Shown piece after piece: positions 14,641 to 23,400 of a stretch of 28,297 nucleotides of DNA. The notes beneath the pieces were generated by a model that saw only the letters and a list, made by a program, of their open reading frames with translations, was not told the DNA's origin and ran no database searches. Each line of letters begins with the position of its first letter. The first letter of the stretch is position 1. The position numbers and the translations under genes were made by a program. Source of the stretch: SXXZ01 sp041177965 (GTDB lineage Bacteria > Verrucomicrobiota > Verrucomicrobiia > Limisphaerales > UBA9464); assembly GCA_041177965.1 (NCBI GenBank), contig JBEGWF010000093.1:1-28297 (forward strand). Direction: 5' to 3'.

Positions 14641-16011
14641 TCAGCCCACATACTCCCGCGGATCGGCCACGCGGCCCGCGAGCGCGCTGGCGGCCACGGT
14701 CGCCGGCGAGGCCAGGAACACCTGACTTTCCTTGTGGCCCATGCGGCCGGGGAAATTGCGGTTGGTGGCGCTGATGCACTTGAGCGGCGTGTTCATCCGC
14801 CCGAACGTGTCGACCGGTCCGCCGAGGCAGGCCGAGCAACCGGCGTTCTCCGTCATCTGCACACCGGCCGAGACCAGGATGTCCCAGATCGTCTGGTGGC
14901 CCCAGCGGGTGTTCTGGAGGTCGTGGACGATCTCGGGGGTGGCGGGCACGCCGAAGGTGTCGATGGCCACCTTCTTGCCGCGCAACACCCGGGCGAACTC
15001 GATGAAGTCGCTGGTCTTGCCGCCCGTGCACGAGCCGACATAGGCCCGATCGAGCTGGATGTGGGCCAGTTCCTTGGCCGACTTGCGTTGGCCGGGGTCG
15101 GGATGGCAGGCCACCGTGGGCTCGAGCTTGGAGAGATCGATGACGATCTCGCGGGTGAACCTCTGGTCCTTGTCGGCCTCGACCGGCTCGTAGGCCGAAC
15201 GGGTGCCATTGAGGCGGGTGCGGGCATCGACGTATTCGGCGGTGCGGGCGTCGAAGGGGAAGATGCCGTTCTTGCCGCCGGCCTCGATGGCCATGTTGGC
15301 GATGGTCATGCGGTCGTCCATCGACAGCGTGGCGATGCCCGAGCCGTGGAACTGCATGGCCTGGTAGGTGGCGCCGTCGAAGCCGATCTCGCCGATGGCA
15401 TGCAGGATGATGTCCTTGGCCATGACGCCCGGCTGCATCCTGCCCTCCAGCCGGAAACCGATGGTCGAGGGCACCTTGATGAGGAGCTTGCCGGTGCCCA
15501 TCACGAAGCCGGCGTCGGTGTTGCCGATGCCGGTGGCGAACTGGTTGAAGGCGCCGGCCATGCAGGTGTGCGAGTCGGTGCCGAAGAGGACCTCGCCGGG
15601 CCGGGTATGGCCCTTCTGCGGCAGCGCGGCATGGCAGACGCCCGCGTATTGGGAGCCGTACTGGCGCTTGAGCAGGCCCTTGGAGGCGTCGAACTTCCAG
15701 GCCCCGTTGGGGTCGTCGATGACGTCGTAGAAATAGGGGATGTCCTGCTCGCGGACGAAATCGCGGAGGATGTCGACGTTGCGATTGGACTTGGAGTCGG
15801 AGGTGAAGATGTAGTGGTCGGGGATGATGACGACCCGGTTGCGGTCCCAGACCTTGGCATCCTGACCGAACTCGCGCTTGAAGACGCCGATGGTCCCGGG
15901 ACCGCACACGTCGTGGGTCATGAGGACATCGGCATTCACCCAGATGTTGTCACCGGCGGACACCTGGGATTTGCCCGAGGCTCGGGCCAGCAGCTTTTCG
16001 GTCAGCGTCAT
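14641..16011 (-). CDS. leuC: 3-isopropylmalate dehydratase large subunit (LeuC/aconitase family)
   Basis: 456 residues. It isomerises 2-isopropylmalate to 3-isopropylmalate in leucine synthesis through a 4Fe-4S cluster, together with a separate small subunit. Seen: HxSxS-like TSDSKSNRN, the substrate-loop region GEVLFGTDSHTCMAGAFNQF, and cluster ligands Cys328 (YVGSCTGG), Cys392 and Cys395 (GCSACLGG), equivalent to the three Cys of E. coli LeuC. The length fits LeuC (about 466). The ATG at 16011 is chosen because it gives the standard MTLTEKLLAR start; the frame is open further upstream without a sensible N-terminus. No leuD or other leu gene lies in the window, so homoaconitase or a related hydro-lyase role cannot be excluded. 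bioD lies 220 bases upstream on the same strand, separated by two hairpins. Confidence 0.88.
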   Translation of the reverse strand: MTLTEKLLARASGKSQVSAGDNIWVNADVLMTHDVCGPGTIGVFKREFGQDAKVWDRNRVVIIPDHYIFTSDSKSNRNVDILRDFVREQDIPYFYDVIDDPNGAWKFDASKGLLKRQYGSQYAGVCHAALPQKGHTRPGEVLFGTDSHTCMAGAFNQFATGIGNTDAGFVMGTGKLLIKVPSTIGFRLEGRMQPGVMAKDIILHAIGEIGFDGATYQAMQFHGSGIATLSMDDRMTIANMAIEAGGKNGIFPFDARTAEYVDARTRLNGTRSAYEPVEADKDQRFTREIVIDLSKLEPTVACHPDPGQRKSAKELAHIQLDRAYVGSCTGGKTSDFIEFARVLRGKKVAIDTFGVPATPEIVHDLQNTRWGHQTIWDILVSAGVQMTENAGCSACLGGPVDTFGRMNTPLKCISATNRNFPGRMGHKESQVFLASPATVAASALAGRVADPREYVG

Positions 16012-16143
16012 ATCGTCGTCCGGTGACGATAGCCAACGGGCAAACCCCACCGCAACCGCGAGTTCTTGCGGGACCGGCCGGGCTCCGCGGGATGGGGCCT
16101 GCGTCCGCAGGGAGGCTCGGGGAGGGAAAGGCTCTCGCGCTGC

Positions 16144-16167
16144 GCGATCGGTGAGAGACCCGATCGC
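16144..16167 (-). terminator. Hairpin downstream of bioD
   Basis: GCGATCGG (16144-16151) and CCGATCGC (16160-16167) are perfect 8-bp arms with loop tgagagac, located 65 bases past the bioD stop and 130 bases before the leuC start. No T-run follows. It is probably a transcript-end structure separating bioD from leuC, or a leader element of leuC. Confidence 0.4.
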
Positions 16168-16170
16168 TTC

Positions 16171-16200
16171 CGGAGCGGACTGCGAACCCATCCCGCTCCG
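16171..16200 (-). terminator. Second tandem hairpin downstream of bioD
   Basis: CGGAGCGG (16171-16178) and CCGCTCCG (16193-16200) are perfect 8-bp arms around a 14-base loop, 3 bases from the hairpin at 16144-16167. With it they form a tandem stem-loop pair in the bioD-leuC gap. Confidence 0.4.
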
Positions 16201-16231
16201 CTGCGGTGTCGGAGGGGATCCGCACGGGCGG

Positions 16232-16933
16232 TCAGGAAGGCATCGGGCCGAGCAGGGCGAGGATGCGGTCGAGGCGCCGGTTCAGCGCGGGGGAAGGTCG
16301 CGCCGCGCCGGACCGGACCTCTTCGGAGACCCGAGGCAGTTCGACGATGCGGTCCGGTTCCAGGAATTCGCCCAGGCTGCGGGCGTTGTGGGCCGTGGAG
16401 GCGTCGGCCTCGGCAGGTGCCATGAGCACCACGGGAGCTCGGTTCCGCAACCGCGGCGGCAGGTTGCCGAGCGCGGCGCGGACGTCGTGGATCACCCCCA
16501 ACCGGTTGGAGGCCACGATCAGCGGCAGGGCCCCGAGGCGGAGGATGAGGTCGCGGTTGTCGCCATCGACGGTGAGGGGACTCAAGAGCCCCCCGGCCCC
16601 CTCGACGAGGGCGAGTTCACCCGCCACCGAATGCCGGCGCAGGTGATCGGCCACCTGCGCCAGGGTGACGGTCCGCCGCTCAAGCCGCGCCGCGAGGGAC
16701 GGGCTGAGCGGGGCGGCGAACTGCCAGGGGTTGATGATTTCGAGCGCCTGGGATCCGCCCAGGGCGGCCTCCAGGGCCAGGGCATCCCCACGACCACCGC
16801 TGCACAGCGGCTTGAAGGCCCGAACGCCGCGACCGAGCCGGACGCATCGACGCACCAGGAGCGCCGACAGCACGGTCTTTCCGACCCCGGTCCCGGTGCC
16901 GGTCACCGCCAGAAACTGCCGCCTTGCCGCCAT
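16232..16933 (-). CDS. bioD: Dethiobiotin synthetase
   Basis: 233 residues. It closes the ureido ring of dethiobiotin from 7,8-diaminononanoate, CO2 and ATP, the penultimate step of biotin synthesis. Seen: the P-loop GTGTGVGKT (12-20), a catalytic-type Lys41 in FKPLCSGGRGD (E. coli Lys37), VEGAGGLLSPL (the BioD Glu-Gly-Ala-Gly-Gly motif) and LIVASNRLGVIHD. The length is normal. The ATG at 16933 is chosen because the P-loop then begins at residue 12 as in the family; the leader has no clear Shine-Dalgarno. No other bio gene is adjacent. It is divergent from hisF, with about 117 bases between the two starts. Confidence 0.92.
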   Translation of the reverse strand: MAARRQFLAVTGTGTGVGKTVLSALLVRRCVRLGRGVRAFKPLCSGGRGDALALEAALGGSQALEIINPWQFAAPLSPSLAARLERRTVTLAQVADHLRRHSVAGELALVEGAGGLLSPLTVDGDNRDLILRLGALPLIVASNRLGVIHDVRAALGNLPPRLRNRAPVVLMAPAEADASTAHNARSLGEFLEPDRIVELPRVSEEVRSGAARPSPALNRRLDRILALLGPMPS

Positions 16934-17050
16934 GGATCGGGACTCTGTCGCGACGGGGCGCGAGCGGCCAGTCCATTCGCCCCTTGTGCGGGCTTCCGAC
17001 GTTTTGCCACGGTCATGCCCGTCCCGGGGCCGATCCCGGGACCGCACCCC

Positions 17051-17905
17051 ATGAGCTCCAGCGCATCAGGCACCCCGGCACCCCCGTTGCCGTCGAACCC
17101 GCGACCGACGCCGCTGGCCCGGCGCATCATCCCCTGCCTGGACGTCCACGACGGGAAGGTGACGCGGGGGGTGCAGTTCGGACGCGCCGAGGAGGGCGGG
17201 CTGCGCAACGTGGGGGACCCCGTCGAGATGGCCCTCCGCTACGACGCCCAGGGCGCCGACGAGATGGTGTTCTTCGACATCACGGCCAGCGCCCACGGGC
17301 GGGCCTCGATGATCGACGTCATCGAGCGGGCCGCCGACCAGTGCTTCATGCCGCTGACGGTCGGTGGCGGGATCCGGACCGTGGACGACATGGGACAGAT
17401 GCTCCGGGCCGGTGCCGACAAGATCAGCATCAACTCGAGCGCCATCGCCGAGCCCGACCTGATCCGCCGCGGCGCGGAGAAATACGGGAGCCAGTGCATC
17501 GTGGTCTCCATCGACGCCAAGAAGGTGGGCCCGGACCGCTGGGGGGTGTTCGCGGCGGGCGGGCGCAAGGACACCGGACTCGACGCCCTCGAATGGGCCC
17601 GCCGGGCCTGCGCTCTGGGAGCCGGGGAGATCGTCCTCAATTCGATCGACGCCGACGGAACGAAGCAGGGCTTCGATCTGGTGATCACCCGCCGGGTGAG
17701 CGAGGCGGTGGGTGTCCCGGTGGTCGCCAGCGGGGGGGCCGGCAGCCTGCAGCACCTCGCCGACGTGCTCCGGGAGGGCCGCGCCGACGCCGTCCTGGCC
17801 GCCAGCATCTTCCATTTCGGCACCCACACGGTGCGCGAGGCCAAGGAGTTCCTGGCCCACCAGGGCATCACCGTGCGGCTTCCCTCCGGAGACGGGCGGC
17901 CATAA
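17051..17905 (+). CDS. hisF: Imidazole glycerol phosphate synthase cyclase subunit
   Basis: 284 residues. HisF forms the imidazole ring in histidine synthesis using ammonia channelled from HisH and releases AICAR. It is a (beta/alpha)8 barrel: LARRIIPCLDVHDGKVTRGVQF carries the catalytic Asp31 (Asp11 in the family) and SIDAKK the second, Asp155 (Asp130). Phosphate-binding loops TVGGGIRT and VVASGGAG are present. It has about 22 extra residues before the usual start (MSSSASGTPAPPLPSNPRPTP), a disordered Ser/Pro-rich tail. The ATG at 17051 is chosen over 17015 because GGGA lies about 10 bases upstream. No hisH or other his gene is in the window. Confidence 0.95.
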   Translation: MSSSASGTPAPPLPSNPRPTPLARRIIPCLDVHDGKVTRGVQFGRAEEGGLRNVGDPVEMALRYDAQGADEMVFFDITASAHGRASMIDVIERAADQCFMPLTVGGGIRTVDDMGQMLRAGADKISINSSAIAEPDLIRRGAEKYGSQCIVVSIDAKKVGPDRWGVFAAGGRKDTGLDALEWARRACALGAGEIVLNSIDADGTKQGFDLVITRRVSEAVGVPVVASGGAGSLQHLADVLREGRADAVLAASIFHFGTHTVREAKEFLAHQGITVRLPSGDGRP

Positions 17906-18086
17906 ATAGTCGACGAAAGGGGTTGTTTTCGGTCCCGGATTGGCGATGGTGCCCGAAGTCTGTCAGAGATCTAGTGCTTCGAAGGCGTGGTGAATCCTCA
18001 GGTGAACTTGGTTCGGTGATGATTTGAAACCCGGCAGTCGGGAACAACCTCGAGAATGCAGTCGGTACTCGGAACAGCAAATCATC
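17906..18086 (+). promoter_or_regulatory. Leader of RRM gene with small hairpin and repeated octamer
   Basis: 181 bases between hisF and the RRM gene, less GC-rich than the surroundings. CCCG (18030-18033), loop gcagt, CGGG (18039-18042) is a short hairpin. The octamer GCAGTCGG occurs at 18034-18041 and again at 18058-18065, 24 bases apart, each followed within a few bases by GGAACA. This could be a 5' UTR regulatory element; mRNAs of bacterial RRM proteins often have long regulated leaders. No clear -35/-10 pair or Shine-Dalgarno was found. Confidence 0.4.
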
Positions 18087-18455
18087 ATGAACAACAAACT
18101 GTTTGTCGGGAATCTTTCCTACAACACCACTGAGAACGAGCTTCAGGACGCCTTCGCGCCCTTCGGCACCGTCCTCGAGGCCAACCTGATGGTCGACCGC
18201 GTGAGCGGCCGCCCCCGCGGCTTCGGTTTCGTCACCTTCAGCTCGCCCGACGAGGCCCAGAAGGCCGTCGAGGCCATGAACGGCGCCCAGCTGGGCGGCC
18301 GTCCCCTGACGGTCAACATCGCCCGTCCCCGTGAAGACCGTCCTCCGGGCGGCGGCGGCGGCGGTGGTGGCTACGGCGGTGGTGGCCGTGGTGGCCGCGG
18401 CGGTGGCGGCGGCTATGGCGGTGGCGGCTACGGCGGCGGCCGCGATCGGTATTGA
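18087..18455 (+). CDS. Glycine-rich RRM RNA-binding protein
   Basis: 122 residues. One RNA-recognition motif (about 4-80) contains RNP2 LFVGNL (5-10) and RNP1 RGFGFVTF (44-51), with the aromatic residues that stack on RNA bases. A Gly-rich tail of GGGGY and GGR units (about 87-122) ends in DRY, similar to cyanobacterial Rbp and plant GRP proteins that act as cold-induced RNA chaperones. The ATG at 18087 gives the standard MNNKLFVGNL start. It is followed by an intrinsic terminator (18484-18520), so it is probably monocistronic. It lies next to infA and a DEAD-box helicase, a context consistent with RNA remodelling. Cold induction is inferred from the family only. Confidence 0.93.
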   Translation: MNNKLFVGNLSYNTTENELQDAFAPFGTVLEANLMVDRVSGRPRGFGFVTFSSPDEAQKAVEAMNGAQLGGRPLTVNIARPREDRPPGGGGGGGGYGGGGRGGRGGGGGYGGGGYGGGRDRY

Positions 18456-18483
18456 TCCGATCCTCCCTCGATTTCATCGATCC

Positions 18484-18520
18484 AAGGCGAGGGCTGGAGT
18501 CTTCCGGCCTTCGCCTTTTT
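18484..18520 (+). terminator. Intrinsic terminator of RRM gene
   Basis: AAGGCGAGGGCTGGA (18484-18498) pairs with TCCGGCCTTCGCCTT (18503-18517) as a continuous 15-bp stem with two G-U pairs and a GTCT loop, followed by the end of a TTTTT run. It begins 29 bases after the RRM stop codon. This is the best Rho-independent terminator in the window. Confidence 0.85.
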
Positions 18521-18659
18521 CGCTCGATCGGGAGCCCTCCGTCCGACCCGACACCGGTTCCCGCCAGAAACCCGGGCTCCCCGGTCCCGTTCGACACATC
18601 GCCCGTCCCCGCTACCATCCCCGTTTCCTGTCCCGTCCCGTTCCGCAGAATCCCACCCC

Positions 18660-18875
18660 ATGAAAGAAGCCGCCATCGAAGTCGAGGGACGCATTTCCAG
18701 CGTCCTGGCCGGAACCATGTTCCGCGTCGAGTTGAACAACCAGCACCAGGTGCTGGCCACCGTCTGCGGCAAGATCCGCAAGCGCTGGGTGCGGCTCACC
18801 GTCGGCGATCGGGTGAAGATGGAGATGTCGCCCTACGACCTGAACAAGGCGCGCATCACCTGGCGCATCGGCTGA
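18660..18875 (+). CDS. infA: Translation initiation factor IF-1
   Basis: 71 residues, the usual size. IF-1 binds the A site of the 30S subunit during initiation. Its S1-like OB fold is clear: EVEGRISSVLAGTMFRVELNN, a GKIRKRWVRL block (GKMRKNYIRI in E. coli) and MSPYDLNKARITWR. The 50 bases before the ATG are C/T-rich (tttcctgtcccgtcccgttccg) with no Shine-Dalgarno. It precedes the helicase gene by 70 bases in the same direction and could be cotranscribed. infA is more often near ribosomal protein genes or alone; none are here. Confidence 0.95.
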   Translation: MKEAAIEVEGRISSVLAGTMFRVELNNQHQVLATVCGKIRKRWVRLTVGDRVKMEMSPYDLNKARITWRIG

Positions 18876-18945
18876 TGTCGCCCGGATCGGCCCCACGGAA
18901 CCTTCCTGTACGTTCTTCCCGCTTTCCCCGGTTTCCCCGCTGAAC

Positions 18946-20259
18946 ATGGATTTCAGACAACTCGGCCTCGACCCCCGCGTGCTTCGTGCCGTGGATGACG
19001 TCGGCTACACCGAACCGACCCCCATCCAGTCCGCGGCGATCCCCGTCATCCTCTCCGGAAGGGACCTCATCGGCATCGCCCAGACCGGCACCGGCAAGAC
19101 CGCGGCCTTCACACTGCCGCTCCTGACCCGGCTGGCCACCGGTCATTCGAGCCCGGGGCACATCCGCGCGCTCATCCTGGCGCCGACCCGCGAGCTGGTG
19201 GTCCAGATCCACGACAATGTGCGCGACTATGCGCGCCACCTGTCCCTCGGGGTGGCCACCGTGTTCGGTGGGGTCGGCGAGAAGCCGCAGATCGAGGCGC
19301 TGCGTCGGGGTGCCGACATCATCATCGCCACGCCGGGCCGGCTGCTGGACCTCATGGGCCGCCGCTACGGGAACTTCTCCGGCATCCAGCACCTGGTGCT
19401 CGACGAGGCCGACCGGATGCTCGACATGGGCTTCCTGCCCGCCATCCGCGACGTGGTCCGTCAGTTGCCCAAGCGGCGACAGACCCTGCTCTTCTCGGCG
19501 ACGCTTTCCCGGGAGATCGAGGCCGTGACCCGGGAGTTCCTCCAGTCGCCCCAATCGGTCGAGATCGGCAAGCGCTCCAATCCGGCCGAGACGGTCGCCC
19601 AATCGGTGTACGAGGTGCCGCGTCATCTCAAGACGGCGCTGCTCCTGCAGCTCCTGCGCGATCCGGCGCTCGAGATGGTGCTGGTCTTCACCCGGATGAA
19701 GCACGGCGCCGACCGGATCGCCCGGCGGCTCGAGCAGGGCGGGATCCGCACTGCGACCCTCCACTCCAACCGATCGCAGAACCAGCGCCTGCGCGCCCTG
19801 TCGGAATTCAAGGGCGGGGCCGTGCGCGTCCTCGTGGCCACCGACATCGCCGCCCGGGGCATCGATGTCGACGGCATCTCGCACGTGATCAATTTCGACT
19901 TCCCGCCGACACCGGAGGATTACGTGCATCGGATCGGCCGGACCGGCCGGGCCAGTGCCGTCGGCGATGCGATCAGCCTCGTGAGCCCGGACGAGTCCGA
20001 CGACCTGCGGGCCTTGGAGCGCTTCATCCACCGATCCCTGCCGCGGAAACGCCTGGAGGGGTTCGATTACTCCGCGCCGGCACCGGCGGCGGCACCGGAT
20101 TCCCATCGGGGGGCCTCCCATCGGGGACCACGGCCCCAGGGTCGATCCTCCCGAGATTCCGGGCCGACCGACCGCGGCCCCAGGCCTCCCGGAGGTGGCG
20201 GACGTCCCGGCGGCGGACCCGCTCGAGGCGGCACATTCCGACCCCGGCGATTCCGCTGA
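18946..20259 (+). CDS. rhlE: RhlE-like DEAD-box RNA helicase
   Basis: 437 residues. ATP-dependent RNA helicase acting in ribosome assembly or RNA decay. Motifs in order: the Q motif region GYTEPTPIQ (20-28), motif I AQTGTGKT (45-52), PTRELV, DEAD (153-156), SAT (184-186), ATDIAARGIDVDG, and motif VI HRIGRTGR (328-335). The core is followed by a basic, disordered tail (about 365-437) rich in Arg, Gly and Pro, typical of RhlE-type enzymes and used for RNA binding. The N-terminus MDFRQLGLDPRVLRAV fits RhlE better than DeaD or SrmB. The ATG at 18946 lies after a C/T-rich leader (two tttccccg copies) with no Shine-Dalgarno. It lies next to infA and the RRM gene. The subfamily is moderately sure, the helicase firm. 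Confidence 0.93.
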   Translation: MDFRQLGLDPRVLRAVDDVGYTEPTPIQSAAIPVILSGRDLIGIAQTGTGKTAAFTLPLLTRLATGHSSPGHIRALILAPTRELVVQIHDNVRDYARHLSLGVATVFGGVGEKPQIEALRRGADIIIATPGRLLDLMGRRYGNFSGIQHLVLDEADRMLDMGFLPAIRDVVRQLPKRRQTLLFSATLSREIEAVTREFLQSPQSVEIGKRSNPAETVAQSVYEVPRHLKTALLLQLLRDPALEMVLVFTRMKHGADRIARRLEQGGIRTATLHSNRSQNQRLRALSEFKGGAVRVLVATDIAARGIDVDGISHVINFDFPPTPEDYVHRIGRTGRASAVGDAISLVSPDESDDLRALERFIHRSLPRKRLEGFDYSAPAPAAAPDSHRGASHRGPRPQGRSSRDSGPTDRGPRPPGGGGRPGGGPARGGTFRPRRFR

Positions 20260-20459
20260 GACGGGTTCCTGGCTGCAGGGATCCCGCAGGGATGTCCATC
20301 GGCCCCTGTCGGTCTTCGGCCCATCTCCCGGGCGTGATCGGGGATTCAAGTCGGGGAACCTCTGAAACAAAAACCCTTCCACCGCGACGCCCGGAGAGAA
20401 ACGGGCATCCTACGGTTTGCGAAGTTGTTCCCCATCCGTCGACGACCGAGTCCCTTCCA
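20260..20459. other. Convergent intergenic region, only weak hairpins seen
   Basis: 200 bases between the convergent helicase and FG-GAP genes. GCCCG (20389-20393) and CGGGC (20402-20406) form a 5-bp stem; read on the minus strand, a TTTTT run lies about 16 bases beyond, too far for a standard terminator. Short imperfect stems also occur near 20270 and 20325. I see no gene. Confidence 0.3.
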
Positions 20460-23400
20460 TCATCGGCGACGCAATCCCGCACCCCCGGCCACCACCGATC
20501 GGGCCCCTTCCGGCCAGTCGAACCGCTCGAGACGCCCTCCGGGCCAGCGGACCTCGAGGGCGGTCGGCAACCCCGGCGAGGCCAGCACGGTGTCGGCCGA
20601 ATCCTGGGATCGGAAGCCCGAGCCCAGGTGGAGTTCCCGGGCGGGGCCCGTGCGGGAGCCTTGGACGAGTCGGATCACCGCGCCGATGCCCTCCGGATTG
20701 CCTGGCGGGCCTTCCAATGCCACCCGAACCCCGGGCCTGCCCCCCAGGTTGCGGAAGATCCGTGTGATCCCGGCGTGCTGGCCCACGGCCAGGTCCGGGC
20801 GGGCATCTCCGTCCAGGTCGGCCACCGCGCAGCCCCGTTGTTCTCCCGGAAGGGCGAATCCCGCGTCGCGGGGTGCGAGGCTGCGGAACCGACCCCGGCC
20901 GTCTCCGAGGAGCACCAGTCCGGTACCGGCATCCTGGCGGGAAGTCTCGACGTCCATCCCGAAGAAGTTCTGCGCGAGGAAAAGATCCTCCTGCCCGTCT
21001 CCATCGAAATCGGCGACCGCGATCCCGAATGCCGGGCTCCTCTGGGCCTCCGACGGCAGAGGTGACGCCTCGAAGGATCCACCACGGTTCAGGAAGATCA
21101 TCGACTCGAAGGTGTTGGCGACGAGGGACTTCGCCCGGGACATCACGGGCCCCAGGAGTTCCTCCACCGCCAACGCGGCGAATCCACGATGCGAGGGCAC
21201 CCGCTCGGTCAACGCGGGCATGGCCCGGGAGAGGGCCGACCACGAGCGCCAGGGAGTCTCGCGGCCGGACAGGGGATCGCGGGACGCCAGCACCGTCAGG
21301 ACCTGCCCCGGTTCATGGAACTCGCCGTACACCAGCCGCACGGGGGTACGGGGGACACCCGGCGCGTCGATCCTCCAGTTCCGTCCCCAGTTGGAGGCGA
21401 CCAGATCCATCCGGCCATCGCCGTCGAAGTCGCCGGCGGTCACCCCGTTCCAAAACCCCTTCCAGGCATCCAATCCGAATTCGGAGGTCGCCTCCACCCA
21501 GCGACCCGCATCGTTGCGGAACAGGCGGAGGCTGTCCCAATCGCAGGCCAGCACGAGGTCGGGGTCGCCGTCGGCATCGATGTCGGTGAAGACGGCCCCG
21601 CTGACCCGGGCGTTGTCGGTGATCACCCGGGGCGGGCCCCAGCCCTGTTCGGTCCCGGGCAGCAGCAGTGTGGGGGAGGCCTCGGGATAGCGGCCCGCCC
21701 GGGCCCGGGCCCCGACCAGCAGGTCGAGCCGACCGTCGCCATCCACGTCGGCCATGGCCAGAGGGCCCGTGGCGGAATCGTCGACGGGAATGGACGACGC
21801 CGGAAAGGCGGGAGATCCTTTCGAGGGGGTCAGTTCATGAAAACGCGGTGCCGGTGCAGGCGTCCCCCTCCATCGGGACGATCCGGCGATCCATCGGCCC
21901 GGGCCGGAGGCACCCCGTTGGATCAGGACGCTCCCGCCCTCGCCGGAGACCGCGTTGGGGTCGAGCAGACCGTCGGTGACGAAGCCAGCGGGACCGTCGT
22001 TGCGCAGGGCCCTCGGACGACCGTCCTCGTCGGCGCCGACCAGCAGATCGGGATCGCCGTCGCCATCCCAGTCGGCCCAGGCCACTCCGGGTGCCTCGGT
22101 GCCCATCCGGCGTGGCAACAGGGGTTGACGCTGGAGTTCGCCGGCATCGGGCTCCCGCGGGACCGGGTCGGGGGTCGCGATCAGGCCCTGGAACAGGGGC
22201 CGAGGGGCCGGAGGCTCCGGCCGTGGATCGAGCGTCTGCCCCTCCTCGATCTCGACCAACTGGTTCGGCGCGAGGCCGCGCACCTCGGACCGTCGGCCGC
22301 TGCGCCAGGTCACCTCCACGTCGAGTCCACGGGCCTCGCCGGCGGCGAAGACCCGGAGGGCCTGGTCACCGGAGAGGTAGCGGCCGCCGGAGATCATCTC
22401 CTGGGTCTGCGCGACCGGGCCGCCGGTGACGCGGATCCTCGCCCCGATGCCTGCCGTGTTGCCCCGGGCACCCTTGAGCCGGACGGCGAGGCGGGGTGCC
22501 CGGCTCCCGTTGCGCAGCAGCCGGGCCGGACCGTTGAGGACATTGATCACCACATCGAGGTCGCCGTCGTTGTCGAGGTCGCCGAAGGCCATGCCGTGGG
22601 CGAACCCGCGCTGGTCGAAGCCCCAGGAACCTCCGACCTCCTCGAAGGTCAGATCCCGACGATTGCGGAGGGCCACCGACGGGGTTTCGCGGCGGGGAAG
22701 CAGGGCCAGGGCCTGCTGGCGGGTCTCGGGAGTCTTCCAAAGGCCCTCCCGGATGATGCGGCCCTGGGTGTCGATGTCCTGGACGTCGTGGAAATTGCCG
22801 GTGGTCAGCAGCAGGTCCTCCCAGCCGTCGAGGTCCACATCGAGAAAGGCCGCCGACCAGGTCCAATCGGTGGCCGCCACGCCGGCCATCTGTGCGATCT
22901 CGGCCCAGGTGCCGTCGCCCCGGGACACCTGCAGGGCGTTGCGCGTGACCTCCGGTCGGAACCCCGGCCGCTCGACCGGCCAGCGCACCACGCCGTCGAG
23001 CGTGTCGGGACGCTGCCGTGCGCGGTCCTCCCGCCGGGGGCTCAGCATCTCGGCCACGAAGAAGTCGTCGTGGCCATCGCGGTCGATGTCGGCGGCGTCC
23101 ATGGACATCGACGAGAGCGGTTGGTTGCGCAGGGCGGTCTCGGGCGCGGCCTGGAAGCGCTTGCCCCGGTTGAGCCACAGGCGGTCGGGCCAATGGATGA
23201 AGTCGTTGCAGACGTAGAGGTCGGGCCTGTGGTCGCCGTCGAGGTCGCGGAACATCACGGCCAGGCCCCAGTCGCGGGGCGGCTCGGTCAGGGCCTGTCC
23301 CTGCTCGTCGATGAACAACCCCACGTTCCAGGGCACCATGACCACGTTGGTGCCGCCACGGTTGACGTAGAACGCATCGGGCTCCCCCCGCTCGAGGACC

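Noticed and set aside
18343..18450. GGC/GGT-rich tandem repeat, considered as a minisatellite or non-coding repeat
   Set aside because: It is in frame and encodes the glycine-rich tail of the RRM protein, a normal feature of this family.
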